Assembly (NCBI GenBank): GCA_026184775.1
Contig: JANCYW010000002.1
Span: 124,001 to 188,000, forward strand
Direction: 5' to 3'
DNA length: 64,000 bases
DNA from: Cyanidium caldarium
Taxonomy: Eukaryota > Rhodophyta > Bangiophyceae > Cyanidiales > Cyanidiaceae
Shown: positions 1 through 8,463 of the stretch, one piece after another
Position numbering within the stretch: position 1 is the first letter of the stretch
Layout of the letters: every line of letters begins with the position of its first letter
The notes under the pieces: generated by a model
Told to the model about the DNA's origin: nothing
Databases searched by the model: none
The model's input: the letters and a program-made list of their open reading frames with translations, nothing else
Made by a program: the position numbers and the translations under genes

Positions 1-256
1 TTGGCGCATCGTGGCATCGCTGTACGGCCGGCGCACCGCCAGCGTCGCCTCGCGCTTCACCATTCTGTTTCTGTTGATCGCCGCCGGCGCCTCCCCGCAT
101 TGGTTGTGGTTTTTGGTGTTGGTGCTGTTCGGACCGTGGCGCGTCGACCGGCATGCACGCGACGAAGTCACCGAGCCCGACGACCGACGCACGTGGCTCG
201 GCTTCGGACTGCTGCTGCTGATGGCGCTGACGTTGACGCCCTTTCCCAAAACATGA
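1..256 (+). CDS. C-terminal end of a site-2 protease (M50/EGY-like), partial
   Basis: The frame is open from base 2 to the TGA at 254-256 and gives 84 residues; the rest of the gene lies left of the window. The visible part has two hydrophobic stretches and the block VDRHARDEVTEPDDRRTWLG, followed by a last hydrophobic segment and the end LTPFPKT. Cyanobacterial and plastid site-2 proteases of the M50 family (EGY type) end in the same way, with an 'EPDD-R' loop before the last membrane span and a short LTP-type tail. The catalytic HExxH would lie upstream and cannot be seen. In plants these are thylakoid membrane intramembrane proteases. The family call rests on this tail only, so another multi-pass membrane protein remains possible. 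Confidence 0.55.
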   Translation, partial: WRIVASLYGRRTASVASRFTILFLLIAAGASPHWLWFLVLVLFGPWRVDRHARDEVTEPDDRRTWLGFGLLLLMALTLTPFPKT

Positions 257-264
257 AAGGATGC

Positions 265-296
265 AAAGTGTGTGTGTGTGTGCGTGTGTGCGTGCC
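265..296. repeat. TG-rich microsatellite
   Basis: An interrupted (TG)n tract, with a few GC steps, starts just after the stop codon of the site-2 protease fragment. It falls in the presumed 3' UTR or intergenic space. No gene is seen between 257 and 511. Confidence 0.8.
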
Positions 297-511
297 GTGG
301 ATCGGGTCCACGTGAGATGTCGCGATATCTTCGTCACCGCGGCGGTGCAGGATATCGTCGCGTAAACGGCGGAGATGCGAGTGTGGAAAGCGGATATCCA
401 GGTTCGCGGAAACCTCACCTGGACAGATGTCGCCTCCGGGAGCGCATGGACGACCGCACATCGCCCGTGTGCAACCGCGGTTTTCGGGGCGGATAACGGT
501 GCCCGACTGGA

Positions 512-1603
512 ATGACCGCGTTGCACCCGTGCGAAATGCCTGCGGTCTTGCGCGCGGGCACCAGCAACACCTCAATTCGACAGTGCTGGAGGGCTCGTCG
601 AGCCCTCAGTGCCCCCACCCGAACCGACCACGAATCGATGAGGGACGGCCGCCGCTCCACCGATCCTGCCACGCCCGTTGCGCTGCACTACAAGCACTAC
701 CCGCCCAAGTGCACCGTCAGAGACGCTGTCACCACGGACAGCGCGGCTCGCTCCACACGGGCGCTCCCGCCGGTGGTAGTGTTGCACGGAGTGCTGGCCA
801 ACGCCAACACGTATCACTCGGTGCTCAAGCGCGACGACTTTGCGGCCGACCGCCACTTGTACGCGCTCGATCTGCGCAACCACGGCGCCAGTCCGCACGC
901 TGCCGATATGAGCTACGGAGCGATGGCGCGCGACGTGCTGGCATTTATGGATGCCCGGCGGGTAGATCGGGCGTGCCTGCTGGGACACAGCATGGGCGGC
1001 AAGCTGGCCATGCGCCTGGCGTGGGAACACGCACCGCGCGTGTCCGAGTTGATCGTGGTAGACAGTGCACCGGTTGCCTACACGAATCACGACACTGAGG
1101 ATGGCGGCTGGCCGGCCGTGGAGGGCAATTCGCCTGAGGGTGTCATCCTCGCCATGAGCGACATGGATGAGGCGGTGTATCGCTCACGAGCGGCGGTCAG
1201 CGAGGCGCTGCGACAACGCGGCGTCACAAATGACAGCGTGCGTCAGTTTGCCCTCACCAACCTGGTGCCCGACGAACAGCACCCCGGCCGATACCGTTGG
1301 CGCGTCAACGTCGACGCGTTGCGCCACGCCATTCGGCAGCTGATGGGCGACGCGATGCTGGGAGGCGGCGGTAGTCACTCTGATGTCGCCGACCGTGCGG
1401 CGTCGCGGACCTTCTCCGGCCCGACGCTCTTCATTCGGGGTGCCCAGAGCGGTTACGTGCGCGATGCGCACTTGCCGCTCATCCGCCAACTGTTTCCGCA
1501 GGCGACGATCGTGACCGTTGCCGATGCCGGCCATTGGCTGCAGAGCGAAAAGCCGGACGCGTTTGTGGCCGCAGTGAACCGCTTCCTGAACCGAGCGCCA
1601 TGA
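512..1603 (+). CDS. alpha/beta hydrolase, ABHD11-like
   Basis: The 363-residue protein has an alpha/beta-hydrolase fold. The oxyanion-hole segment PPVVVLHGVLANANTY lies near residue 90. The nucleophile elbow GHSMGG is near 157-162 (Ser about 159). The catalytic His is in DAGHWLQSEKPD near 341. The spacing and the run YALDLRNHGASPHA match the ABHD11 family, which are mitochondrial hydrolases. The first 70 residues are rich in Arg, Ser and Thr and could be an organelle targeting peptide. ATG codons at 512 and 536 are both possible starts; I keep the first. The substrate cannot be read from the sequence. Confidence 0.85.
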   Translation: MTALHPCEMPAVLRAGTSNTSIRQCWRARRALSAPTRTDHESMRDGRRSTDPATPVALHYKHYPPKCTVRDAVTTDSAARSTRALPPVVVLHGVLANANTYHSVLKRDDFAADRHLYALDLRNHGASPHAADMSYGAMARDVLAFMDARRVDRACLLGHSMGGKLAMRLAWEHAPRVSELIVVDSAPVAYTNHDTEDGGWPAVEGNSPEGVILAMSDMDEAVYRSRAAVSEALRQRGVTNDSVRQFALTNLVPDEQHPGRYRWRVNVDALRHAIRQLMGDAMLGGGGSHSDVADRAASRTFSGPTLFIRGAQSGYVRDAHLPLIRQLFPQATIVTVADAGHWLQSEKPDAFVAAVNRFLNRAP

Positions 1604-1630
1604 GGCGAAACCACGGCCGCCGCACAACCT

Positions 1631-1661
<31 letters not shown>

Positions 1662-1680
1662 ACCACCACCACCACCACCA
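1631..1680. repeat. trinucleotide repeat (CGC)n then (CAC)n
   Basis: An uninterrupted CGC run passes directly into a CAC run. It lies in the 96-bp gap between two convergent genes, the ABHD11-like hydrolase ending at 1603 and uS2 ending at 1700. It is read into spurious proline, alanine or glycine runs on both strands, and neither gene contains it. Confidence 0.9.
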
Positions 1681-1699
1681 AGCAAACAATGCCACTCTG

Positions 1700-2314
1700 C
1701 TAACTCGACGCCTCCGTGGCGTGCAACGTGTGCGCTGCGCGATATCGCTGCAGTCCCTCTCGCGTCGCCTGCGCCGCCAACGAACAGTACAGGTTGAGCG
1801 CCAGCGCCGACTCGTCGTTGCCCGGTATCGGATATGTGACCTGCTCCGGGTCGCAGTCGCTATCGATCACGGCGACGGTGGGGATATTCACCAGTCGCGC
1901 CTCCCGCAGCGCCGTCGCGTGCCGGTGCACGTCCAGACAGAAGAGCAGATCCGGCAGGCGCCCGCCGAAGCGCCGTATCTGTCGGCTCTCCACCGCGTTG
2001 GTCAGCGTGCCGCCGATCCACCGACCGGGCAGCGTAAACGCCCCCACCTCCTCGGCGCGCCGACTCACCATCTCCTGCAGCAGCGGGTCCTTGGGCGCCA
2101 GCCACAGTTGCGCCAGGCCCTGTTCGCCAGCGGCGCGGAACGCCAGCAGCGCCCGTCGCAAGCAGGCGACGGTCTGCTCCAGGTCGAGGATGTGGATGCC
2201 GTTGCGCTCGCCGAGGATGTACGGCTTCATCTTCGGATTCCACACACTGGTGCGGTGGCCGAGATGCACTCGCGCCGCCATCAGCTGCTGCAAGACGGTG
2301 GAAGACGCGGACAT
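1700..2314 (-). CDS. ribosomal protein uS2, probably mitochondrial
   Basis: The 204-residue protein carries the uS2 signature HLGHRTSVWNPKMKPYILGE followed by RNGIHILDLEQT, then RWIGGTLTN and LPDLLFCLDV, and a C-terminal block NIPTVAVIDSDCDPEQVTYPIPGND. These are the classic small-subunit S2 motifs of bacteria and organelles, not the cytosolic SA form. Red algal plastids normally encode their own rps2, so a nuclear copy more likely serves the mitochondrion; this is inference. No clear targeting extension is seen: the motif begins within 20 residues of the ATG. The gene converges on the ABHD11-like hydrolase. Confidence 0.85.
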   Translation of the reverse strand: MSASSTVLQQLMAARVHLGHRTSVWNPKMKPYILGERNGIHILDLEQTVACLRRALLAFRAAGEQGLAQLWLAPKDPLLQEMVSRRAEEVGAFTLPGRWIGGTLTNAVESRQIRRFGGRLPDLLFCLDVHRHATALREARLVNIPTVAVIDSDCDPEQVTYPIPGNDESALALNLYCSLAAQATREGLQRYRAAHTLHATEASS

Positions 2315-2492
2315 GACGAATAAGGAGCGGGGGCGAGAGGCGAAAAACGCTGTCGACGACGTTGTCGACCACCGCGTTGCACGATGAGAGGCACGTGCAG
2401 AGCCGTACCGAAGGTCCGAAAGGGAGTGCGATCGTCAGGGGAGCGAAGTCGAAGATGGTCGCGGAGAGCCCTGCGGTCGGAACACCTTTACC

Positions 2493-3794
2493 TCACTCCA
2501 ACTCCAGGAGATACACTGCGCCGCTCTCGGATACGCCGGCCCAGTGGGTGTCGCCCATCAGACAGGCGCCGAGCCAGCGCTCGTCGGCGCGGAAACCGAA
2601 AAGTCGCTGGGAGGAGAGCGGGCGTGAGCCGCTCAGCATGACGTGCGGGGCGGTGATGGTGGTGTCGCCGCCCCTCGGTGTGGGCGCGATGGCGTCCCAG
2701 CGGCCGAAAGCCATCTCGTTATCGATGCCGCTTACGAAACAGCAGCCGCGCCACGTTTTCGCAGCGGCATCGGGTGCGCGACGCGGCAATAGCACCGTGG
2801 TGGCATCTTGGCGCAGGCATGTCGGCCAGCGACCGCGCACGCGCCAGGTGCGATAATCGACTGCCAATACGGTGCGTTCGGCGCCGGCGGCCACCGCCAC
2901 TGCATCTTCGTTCACGGCGCACCCGTATAGACAGCCGGAGCGCCCGCCCGTGGCGGCTGGCACCGACGCCAACGGCTTGCGGCGCATGGCGGCGGCGCTG
3001 GCCCGTAAATCCAGCACTGTCAAATACGCGCCCTCGGTGAGGAAAAGCAATGGCGCATGGCTGTTCATGTGGCCGGTAGCGCCGGTATCATGCAAGCCGA
3101 TGTCACCGGGCCAGAACGCCACCGATGTGGGATGCTCGACGGTGTGCCAAGTGCGCAACGGTAGCTCGCCGTCGTACAGCGATACCGCATTCGGCAAGTG
3201 CCGCATCACCGCCAGCAGTGGCGCCGATGATCGGGCGTCGTCCACCAACAGAGCACACGCCGCGCCACTCGCCACCGCATCCACTGGATCCACCGGCGGC
3301 ACGGTGTAGCCCGAACGCACATTCCAGCAGCGCTGGCCGGAGTCGGCGACATCCCGATGCAATCGACTGACCACCGCGGTGCCGTGCGCGTCCACGGCGC
3401 TCAGCAGCCAGAGGGACGACTCGGTGGTCAAATGGCAAGGTGCACACGCCAGACACTGTATTTCGGATCGCAACCGCGGCTGGTCCAGTCGAGTCCACCG
3501 CGCGGTCACGGTCTCCGTCGGCAACAGGTACGGTTGCGGCGGGGCGGGAGCGAACGGCTCACTATCGCCGCGCGCAACCTGACGATTCCCCTCCACTTGC
3601 ACCACGTATACCGCGTTATCGGATGCACATAGAAAACTCCGTCGCTCCAGCCACGCCAACCGACTGCTGTACCAGCCGGCACTCAGCGGCAAGCGCCGAT
3701 CGCCGGAGACGGCCGCCGGGCACGACGGTTGCTCAGCAGCTGCACCGGCTTTGACAAGCGTCTCTGGCAGCGGAACAGCACGCACCAAGCGCAT
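2493..3794 (-). CDS. unknown protein, WD40/beta-propeller-like
   Basis: A 433-residue frame with the ATG at 3794. No Walker, kinase or zinc motif is present. The sequence is a series of short beta-type stretches ending in hydrophobic-x-aspartate or glutamate, such as SDNAVYVVQVEG, FLTEGAYLTVLDLRA and GVSESGAVYLLELE. This suggests a divergent WD40-type propeller filling the whole protein. The repeats are too degenerate to count with confidence. It is transcribed away from the CASP gene at 4085 with about 290 bp between them. I do not recognise a family. Confidence 0.6.
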   Translation of the reverse strand: MRLVRAVPLPETLVKAGAAAEQPSCPAAVSGDRRLPLSAGWYSSRLAWLERRSFLCASDNAVYVVQVEGNRQVARGDSEPFAPAPPQPYLLPTETVTARWTRLDQPRLRSEIQCLACAPCHLTTESSLWLLSAVDAHGTAVVSRLHRDVADSGQRCWNVRSGYTVPPVDPVDAVASGAACALLVDDARSSAPLLAVMRHLPNAVSLYDGELPLRTWHTVEHPTSVAFWPGDIGLHDTGATGHMNSHAPLLFLTEGAYLTVLDLRASAAAMRRKPLASVPAATGGRSGCLYGCAVNEDAVAVAAGAERTVLAVDYRTWRVRGRWPTCLRQDATTVLLPRRAPDAAAKTWRGCCFVSGIDNEMAFGRWDAIAPTPRGGDTTITAPHVMLSGSRPLSSQRLFGFRADERWLGACLMGDTHWAGVSESGAVYLLELE

Positions 3795-4084
3795 GGAGAT
3801 CACAGTGACGGTGTGGCATACCGTCCCTCCTCAACACACCGCAACCCTACCATCCCCCAGCTTCATCGTCGCATACCGCTCCCGGTGCCCTCCACGCGAG
3901 GCGAGCCAGTCGGAATGAGAGCGCGTTTCGCTGGTCGGTGGTGGTGGCGAGCGTCGCTCGCTGGGACCGAAGTCGCGGACGGCGCCGTTCCCAGAGCGCA
4001 CTGGGAACCGCTTGTGGCGGTGAGAGACAACAACCAAGATTTGTGCAGACCGATTCGACACTTTCTGGTCTCTTCGTCCCGGGA

Positions 4085-6136
4085 ATGGCAGACACGGAGA
4101 TGGCCGCGGCGGTAGTGAGCGATGGCGGGCGCGCCCGACACGAACCTCTGAAGACCGACACTGCTTCCGGTGCGTCCGCAACCGATCTGGAGCTCAAAGA
4201 ACGCAAGGCGTTGACGACCGTGCTGCAGTCGTGGCGCGAGGTCAACCTGGACGCTCTGTGTCAGGGTTTGGACGCGGTGGCGCTGCAGGTGGCGGAGCGG
4301 CAGGACGCGTCGGCGGAGGCTCGCCGACGGCTGGCAGCGGACACCAAGCAGTTTCGGCAGCTAGAGCCGGCAACGCGGCTGGAGCGCTTCCCGCAACTAC
4401 TCAAAGCGTACCAGCAGGAGGTCGATCGGTTGACCGCGCGGGCGCGCGCTGCCGAGGGCGCCTTTCTGAAGCTGTATCGGCCGTTGTACGACGCGCCAGA
4501 TCCGGTGCCGCTGCTGGAACTGGCGCTGCGGCGGCGCGAGGAGGACGCAGTGCAGGAGCAATCGTTGGTGGAGATGCGCGGTGAGTTGGAGCGCTATCGA
4601 CGGGAGGCGGCGCGTGCCGCTGAGCAGGAAACGCGGGTGCATCAGCTGGAGCGCGCGCTAGCCGAGGCGCAGCGGCTGTCGGAGGAGGCGCAACGCCGCG
4701 CCGACCAGCAGGCAGAACAACAGGTGGCGGAGCGCGTGTGGCAGGCCCGCGAACGCGAGTTGCAGGCGCGAGCACGACGTGCCGAGGAGGCCGAACAGCG
4801 ATGGCGCACTCGCGCCGAGGGTAGTGAGCGCGCTTTGGACGAGGCGCGCCAGCAACTGGCGGCGACCGTCAAGGCCAAAGAGAACGAGTTCACCCTGATG
4901 CAGACGGAGGTGCAGACGCAAGCGGAGACGATCGCCGAACTGCGGGCGGCGTTGGCCCGACGAGGTGACCGGCGGGACGGCGGTGCCACGGAAGAGCGCC
5001 ATGAGCTGTTGCATGCCCGGAAAGTGCTCGAGTTGGAACTGGTGGAGCGGGATGCGCAGACAGCGCAATTGCGGGCACAAGTGCAGGCGGCGCAAGAACA
5101 GCTGGCGGCGTCCGAGCCGGCGGCGGGGATGACGGTGACAGCGCTACAGCAGCAGCTACAGGAGCGCGATGCGCAGATCGCCGCGCTGCAAGAGGCGCTG
5201 CAACAGTTGCCGTCGCCGGAGCAGATGCGAGCGCTGGAAGAGCAGTTGCACGCGCTGACCACCCCGGATGAAGAGGAGGAAGGCGAGGCGTCGGCGCCGG
5301 AGCGCCCGGAGGCCGACGGCGACGCCAACGGCGGGAGAGGTGCTCCCTGGCAGCGAGCGCTGGTGCGACGGAATCGGACATTGGAGCGGGAGGTGGCCAG
5401 CGTGCGCGCTCAACTGGCCCAGCGGGAGGCGCACTGCGACCAAGTGGAGCGAGAGCTGGCGGCGGTTCGGACGGATCTACGTGACCATCAGCAGTGGCTG
5501 GAGCAGTTGGATCGGGCGGCGGCGGTGGCCGGTGCCGACGGCCTCTCCCCGTCCGCATCGCCGTCGACAGCGGCCGCGTCCACGAAATCCGCCACCACCG
5601 AGGGCGGCAGTGCGCCGAGCATGATCACGGTGCTGTGCAGTCAGCGCGACCGTTTACGACATCGCGTGCTGGAGTTGGAAAAGGCGAATCGCCAGCGGTG
5701 CAACGAGGTGGAACGCTGTGTGGCCGAGCGCGATGCCATCGCCCAACAACTGGCAGACACGCGGCGGACGTTGCAGCAGACGCAGGCGCGCGTCACCGAG
5801 AACGAGTTGGCCGCCGCGCTCATGACAGCATCGCGGCCGGGCGATACCGCCGATGCCAACGATATGGAACGCGGTCTGAAGCAGTGGCGCGATCGCTACA
5901 CCGACGCGTCCCGCCCGTTTTCCCTGTCGGGCCGCCGTGACGGGTCGCGGCGCGCGTCGCTGGTGTCCGCGCCCGAGCGGGCGCTGCTGCGGTTGGGGCA
6001 GCGCCTGCTGGCCGCCCACGCCGGTCGCCTCTTTCTCTTCTTCTACTCTCTTGCCCTGCACCTATTTGTGTTTTTCGTGCTGTATCACATTCAACGGGAT
6101 TTCCCTTTTGCGGCCACCGTCTCCCCGCCAGCGTAA
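4085..6136 (+). CDS. Golgi membrane coiled-coil protein CASP
   Basis: From the ATG at 4085 the product has 683 residues. The N-terminus reads LQSWREVNLDALCQGLDAVA, typical of CASP (the CUX1 alternative product). The middle is a long Ala/Glu/Gln/Arg-rich coiled coil with leucine heptads and a low-complexity hinge near residues 480-510. The C-terminus has the CASP-type block APERALLRLGQRLLAAHAGR followed by one membrane span, LFLFFYSLALHLFVFFVLYH. CASP proteins are tail-anchored golgins that act in intra-Golgi retrograde transport. The frame is open upstream to 3938, but without a conserved segment. The last 46 bp overlap a small gene on the other strand. Confidence 0.88.
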   Translation: MADTEMAAAVVSDGGRARHEPLKTDTASGASATDLELKERKALTTVLQSWREVNLDALCQGLDAVALQVAERQDASAEARRRLAADTKQFRQLEPATRLERFPQLLKAYQQEVDRLTARARAAEGAFLKLYRPLYDAPDPVPLLELALRRREEDAVQEQSLVEMRGELERYRREAARAAEQETRVHQLERALAEAQRLSEEAQRRADQQAEQQVAERVWQARERELQARARRAEEAEQRWRTRAEGSERALDEARQQLAATVKAKENEFTLMQTEVQTQAETIAELRAALARRGDRRDGGATEERHELLHARKVLELELVERDAQTAQLRAQVQAAQEQLAASEPAAGMTVTALQQQLQERDAQIAALQEALQQLPSPEQMRALEEQLHALTTPDEEEEGEASAPERPEADGDANGGRGAPWQRALVRRNRTLEREVASVRAQLAQREAHCDQVERELAAVRTDLRDHQQWLEQLDRAAAVAGADGLSPSASPSTAAASTKSATTEGGSAPSMITVLCSQRDRLRHRVLELEKANRQRCNEVERCVAERDAIAQQLADTRRTLQQTQARVTENELAAALMTASRPGDTADANDMERGLKQWRDRYTDASRPFSLSGRRDGSRRASLVSAPERALLRLGQRLLAAHAGRLFLFFYSLALHLFVFFVLYHIQRDFPFAATVSPPA

Positions 6137-6375
6137 AAGCGATCCGTCGATACCGACCGAGAGCTGTCGGCCGTCGCCCGTCCGTCTCGCTTTGTCGCCT
6201 CCTCGGTCGGCATATATCGCACAACATACCCATACGAGGCCACCAGACCGGTGAGTAACCCCAGCATGACCAGCGAGTGTGGCCAGTTCCAGCCCATGGC
6301 CGCATCCACGGTCAGCAGCAGTGCGAGCAACCCGAACACCGCCCACAGCGCCCTGCGAATGAACGCCGAAGACAT
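6091..6375 (-). CDS. small two-span membrane protein, possibly VMA21-like
   Basis: The 94-residue frame starts with ATG and has two hydrophobic segments, ALWAVFGLLALLLTVDAAMG and SLVMLGLLTGLVASYGYVV, then a charged tail with several Lys and Arg. Size and layout recall VMA21, the ER assembly factor of the vacuolar ATPase, which has a Pro-His-Ser type step before its second span; here WPHS is present. The match is weak and the end AAKGKSR is not a clean dilysine signal. Its 3' end overlaps the CASP coding end (6091-6136) tail to tail. A real small gene is more likely than a shadow because the two spans are clean. Confidence 0.5.
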   Translation of the reverse strand: MSSAFIRRALWAVFGLLALLLTVDAAMGWNWPHSLVMLGLLTGLVASYGYVVRYMPTEEATKRDGRATADSSRSVSTDRFYAGGETVAAKGKSR

Positions 6376-6794
6376 GCTCGGGAGCTGTTCGGGTCGCGCC
6401 TTCTCATCATTCTACCGAAGAATCCCAGATAGCTGCATTCGCCTGCATAAGCTTCGCGGCACTGCTCCTTCCCAGCGATGTAAAAGGCGCGGACGCGTCG
6501 TGTGGTGATGGCTCGTCTTGCAGCAACCGATCGAGCCGAATTTCCCTCCGACCGATCGATCGATCGGGCGGGCGGGCGGGCGGAATCGGCGGCGTCGACG
6601 CGTCGATGGCGCGGTGGGGTGCTCGGCGGGGTGGATTGCTCCACAAGCGCACGCGCTCCACCTCATAGCGATCACTCTGATAACTTTCATCGACAAGGGA
6701 GTGCTTGGACGGGGACATCCAAGAAGCGCTCCCTCACGCTTGTTCGATACTTTCTGAAAGTCTGCCACGCCCGAAAGCGTGAACCGAACCGAGC
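6376..6794. other. intergenic, 5' regions of two divergent genes
   Basis: About 420 bp between the start of the small membrane protein and the start of eIF3m. It holds a tetranucleotide tract, CGAT repeats passing into GGGC repeats at about 6553-6584, which can form a GC-rich structure. No convincing coding frame or RNA gene was seen. Confidence 0.6.
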
Positions 6795-8240
6795 ATGGCC
6801 GAGTCCGCGGATGATCGGCAGGCGGGAGACGAGAGGGATGTCGCGCTGGTGGAGCTGGAAGCTTGCGCTCGGTTACTGGGTATTGCTGCCGACCGTCCCG
6901 CCTACGGACCTGATTCATTCGCTCGGTTGACCGACCCCGACGGCCTGCTGGGGGACCCGGCCGGCGATTCTGGCAGGCAGGGCGCGTGCATCCTCTGCGA
7001 TGCCCTGTTGGACCGCTTACGCAACTTGCAGCAGGGCCAGTTCGAGTTGGAGGACTGGTGCGGGGTGGTGCGGTATGTGTTCGCGGCGTTGCGCAAGTCG
7101 CGCGTGCTGGTGAACGATGTGGCGCGCGCTGAGGTGCTGGTGCAGGTGCTGCAGCTGTTCGCCGCCAGCGGAGGTAGTGAGGTGGAAGCGCAACGCCGGC
7201 ACGCCGAGTTGGCGTTCGTGGCGCTGGTGCTGTTGGTGAACGCGGTGGCGAGTGCGCCATTGAGTATGCGCTGGAATGCGGTACGACTGGACGCGTTGGT
7301 GGAGGTGGTGCGCACGGCGACCGACGCAGGCAGGGCGAGCGCGCTGTTACCGTTTCTGACCACCAAGCTGGAGAGCATGGCCGAACGTTACTGGACGACG
7401 CGCATGGACGACTCGTTGGAGGCGTCTCGCGATGCGGATGACGAGCCTGCCCGCCGTCGGCTGCCACTCTACGAGGCGGTCTACCGGGCGCTCACGTCGA
7501 TCGGCGAGCCTGGCGGGCGGGAGCAACACGCGGCGCCACTGATGGCCATCGAGACGGGTATTCGACTGTTGGCATGCGCCGCTGAACGGGGCGTGCAGCT
7601 ACCGCAGGAGGAGCAATACGTGCGTGACGTTTGTCTCCGGGCGCTGTTGCATCCACGGTATTTTCGCTTCGAGCCTCTGCAACAGCTGGAGGCCGTGCAG
7701 CGGGCGCCACTACTATGTCGACTGTGCCGCGTCCTGGCGGAGGCGGACGGGTCGGCGTTGCGTGAGGCCATGACCGATGCCGTCGCCGATTCGGATGTGG
7801 TGATGTCCACGTTGCGGTCGCATCAAGACGAGGTGGAGGCGAAAATGCGGCTGCTGATGATCAACGCGCTGTGCTTGCAAGCGCAGCAGATGTCGCGTGC
7901 TGCCGATGCGACCCATAACGTCGAAGCCGCCGACGCGCCCATCGACTCTGTGCCCTACGACGCCATCGCCGCCGCTCTGCAGAGCCTCGAAGGCGATTCC
8001 ATGATAGATGACCAGCTGGTGGAAGATTGGGTGGTGCTGACCACACGCGCCAGACTGGTGCAAGCCAAGCTCGATCAGGTGCAGCGACGAGTGCGCGTAC
8101 TCAGTGCCACCCCGCTAGGCGCCGGTGATCGCCGCGAAGACTGGCGCATGCTCAACGACAAACTGAGCGAGTGGCGCGATCGGCTGTCCGATATGCTCAG
8201 CACCGTACAACGTGCGAACCATCTGCACGCGCCGGCCTAG
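6795..8240 (+). CDS. translation initiation factor eIF3 subunit m
   Basis: 481 residues, helical almost throughout. The C-terminal third matches the PCI domain of eIF3m: KMRLLMINALCLQAQ, then VPYDAIAAAL, LVEDWVVLTTRARLVQAKLD, QVQRRVRVLSATPLG and WRMLNDKLSEWRDRLSDML. The last blocks follow the family order of winged helix (CKIDQ-type turn, 'QRKV-V') and final Trp-containing helix. eIF3m is a core scaffold subunit of eIF3 and works in the cytosol in 43S complex assembly. The N-terminal part carries acidic, low-complexity inserts compared with animal eIF3m (about 374 aa). The gene is followed by CCT8 after 223 bp. Confidence 0.82.
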   Translation: MAESADDRQAGDERDVALVELEACARLLGIAADRPAYGPDSFARLTDPDGLLGDPAGDSGRQGACILCDALLDRLRNLQQGQFELEDWCGVVRYVFAALRKSRVLVNDVARAEVLVQVLQLFAASGGSEVEAQRRHAELAFVALVLLVNAVASAPLSMRWNAVRLDALVEVVRTATDAGRASALLPFLTTKLESMAERYWTTRMDDSLEASRDADDEPARRRLPLYEAVYRALTSIGEPGGREQHAAPLMAIETGIRLLACAAERGVQLPQEEQYVRDVCLRALLHPRYFRFEPLQQLEAVQRAPLLCRLCRVLAEADGSALREAMTDAVADSDVVMSTLRSHQDEVEAKMRLLMINALCLQAQQMSRAADATHNVEAADAPIDSVPYDAIAAALQSLEGDSMIDDQLVEDWVVLTTRARLVQAKLDQVQRRVRVLSATPLGAGDRREDWRMLNDKLSEWRDRLSDMLSTVQRANHLHAPA

Positions 8241-8463
8241 GCGGGGATGTAAACGGATGCGTATCCCGAGGTGGTGTCTGGTGTTGGGGAATATGTGTAT
8301 TTCTCACGCTGCCGATCCGTTCCCGTTCCCCGATCGAGGGCTCTCCCTGTGGCCCGCCGCGAGCGCCGCCGAACGCGACGCGTCGGTCGATCGCGGCGCG
8401 GCTTGCGGCGACCGGGCCCTTGCCGCTGCTGCACTTGCTTGACGCATCCTGGCTCCACGGAAA

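Noticed and set aside
1700-2314. plastid identity for uS2
   Set aside because: Red algal plastid genomes normally encode rps2 and no transit peptide is seen, so mitochondrial is preferred, though not proven.
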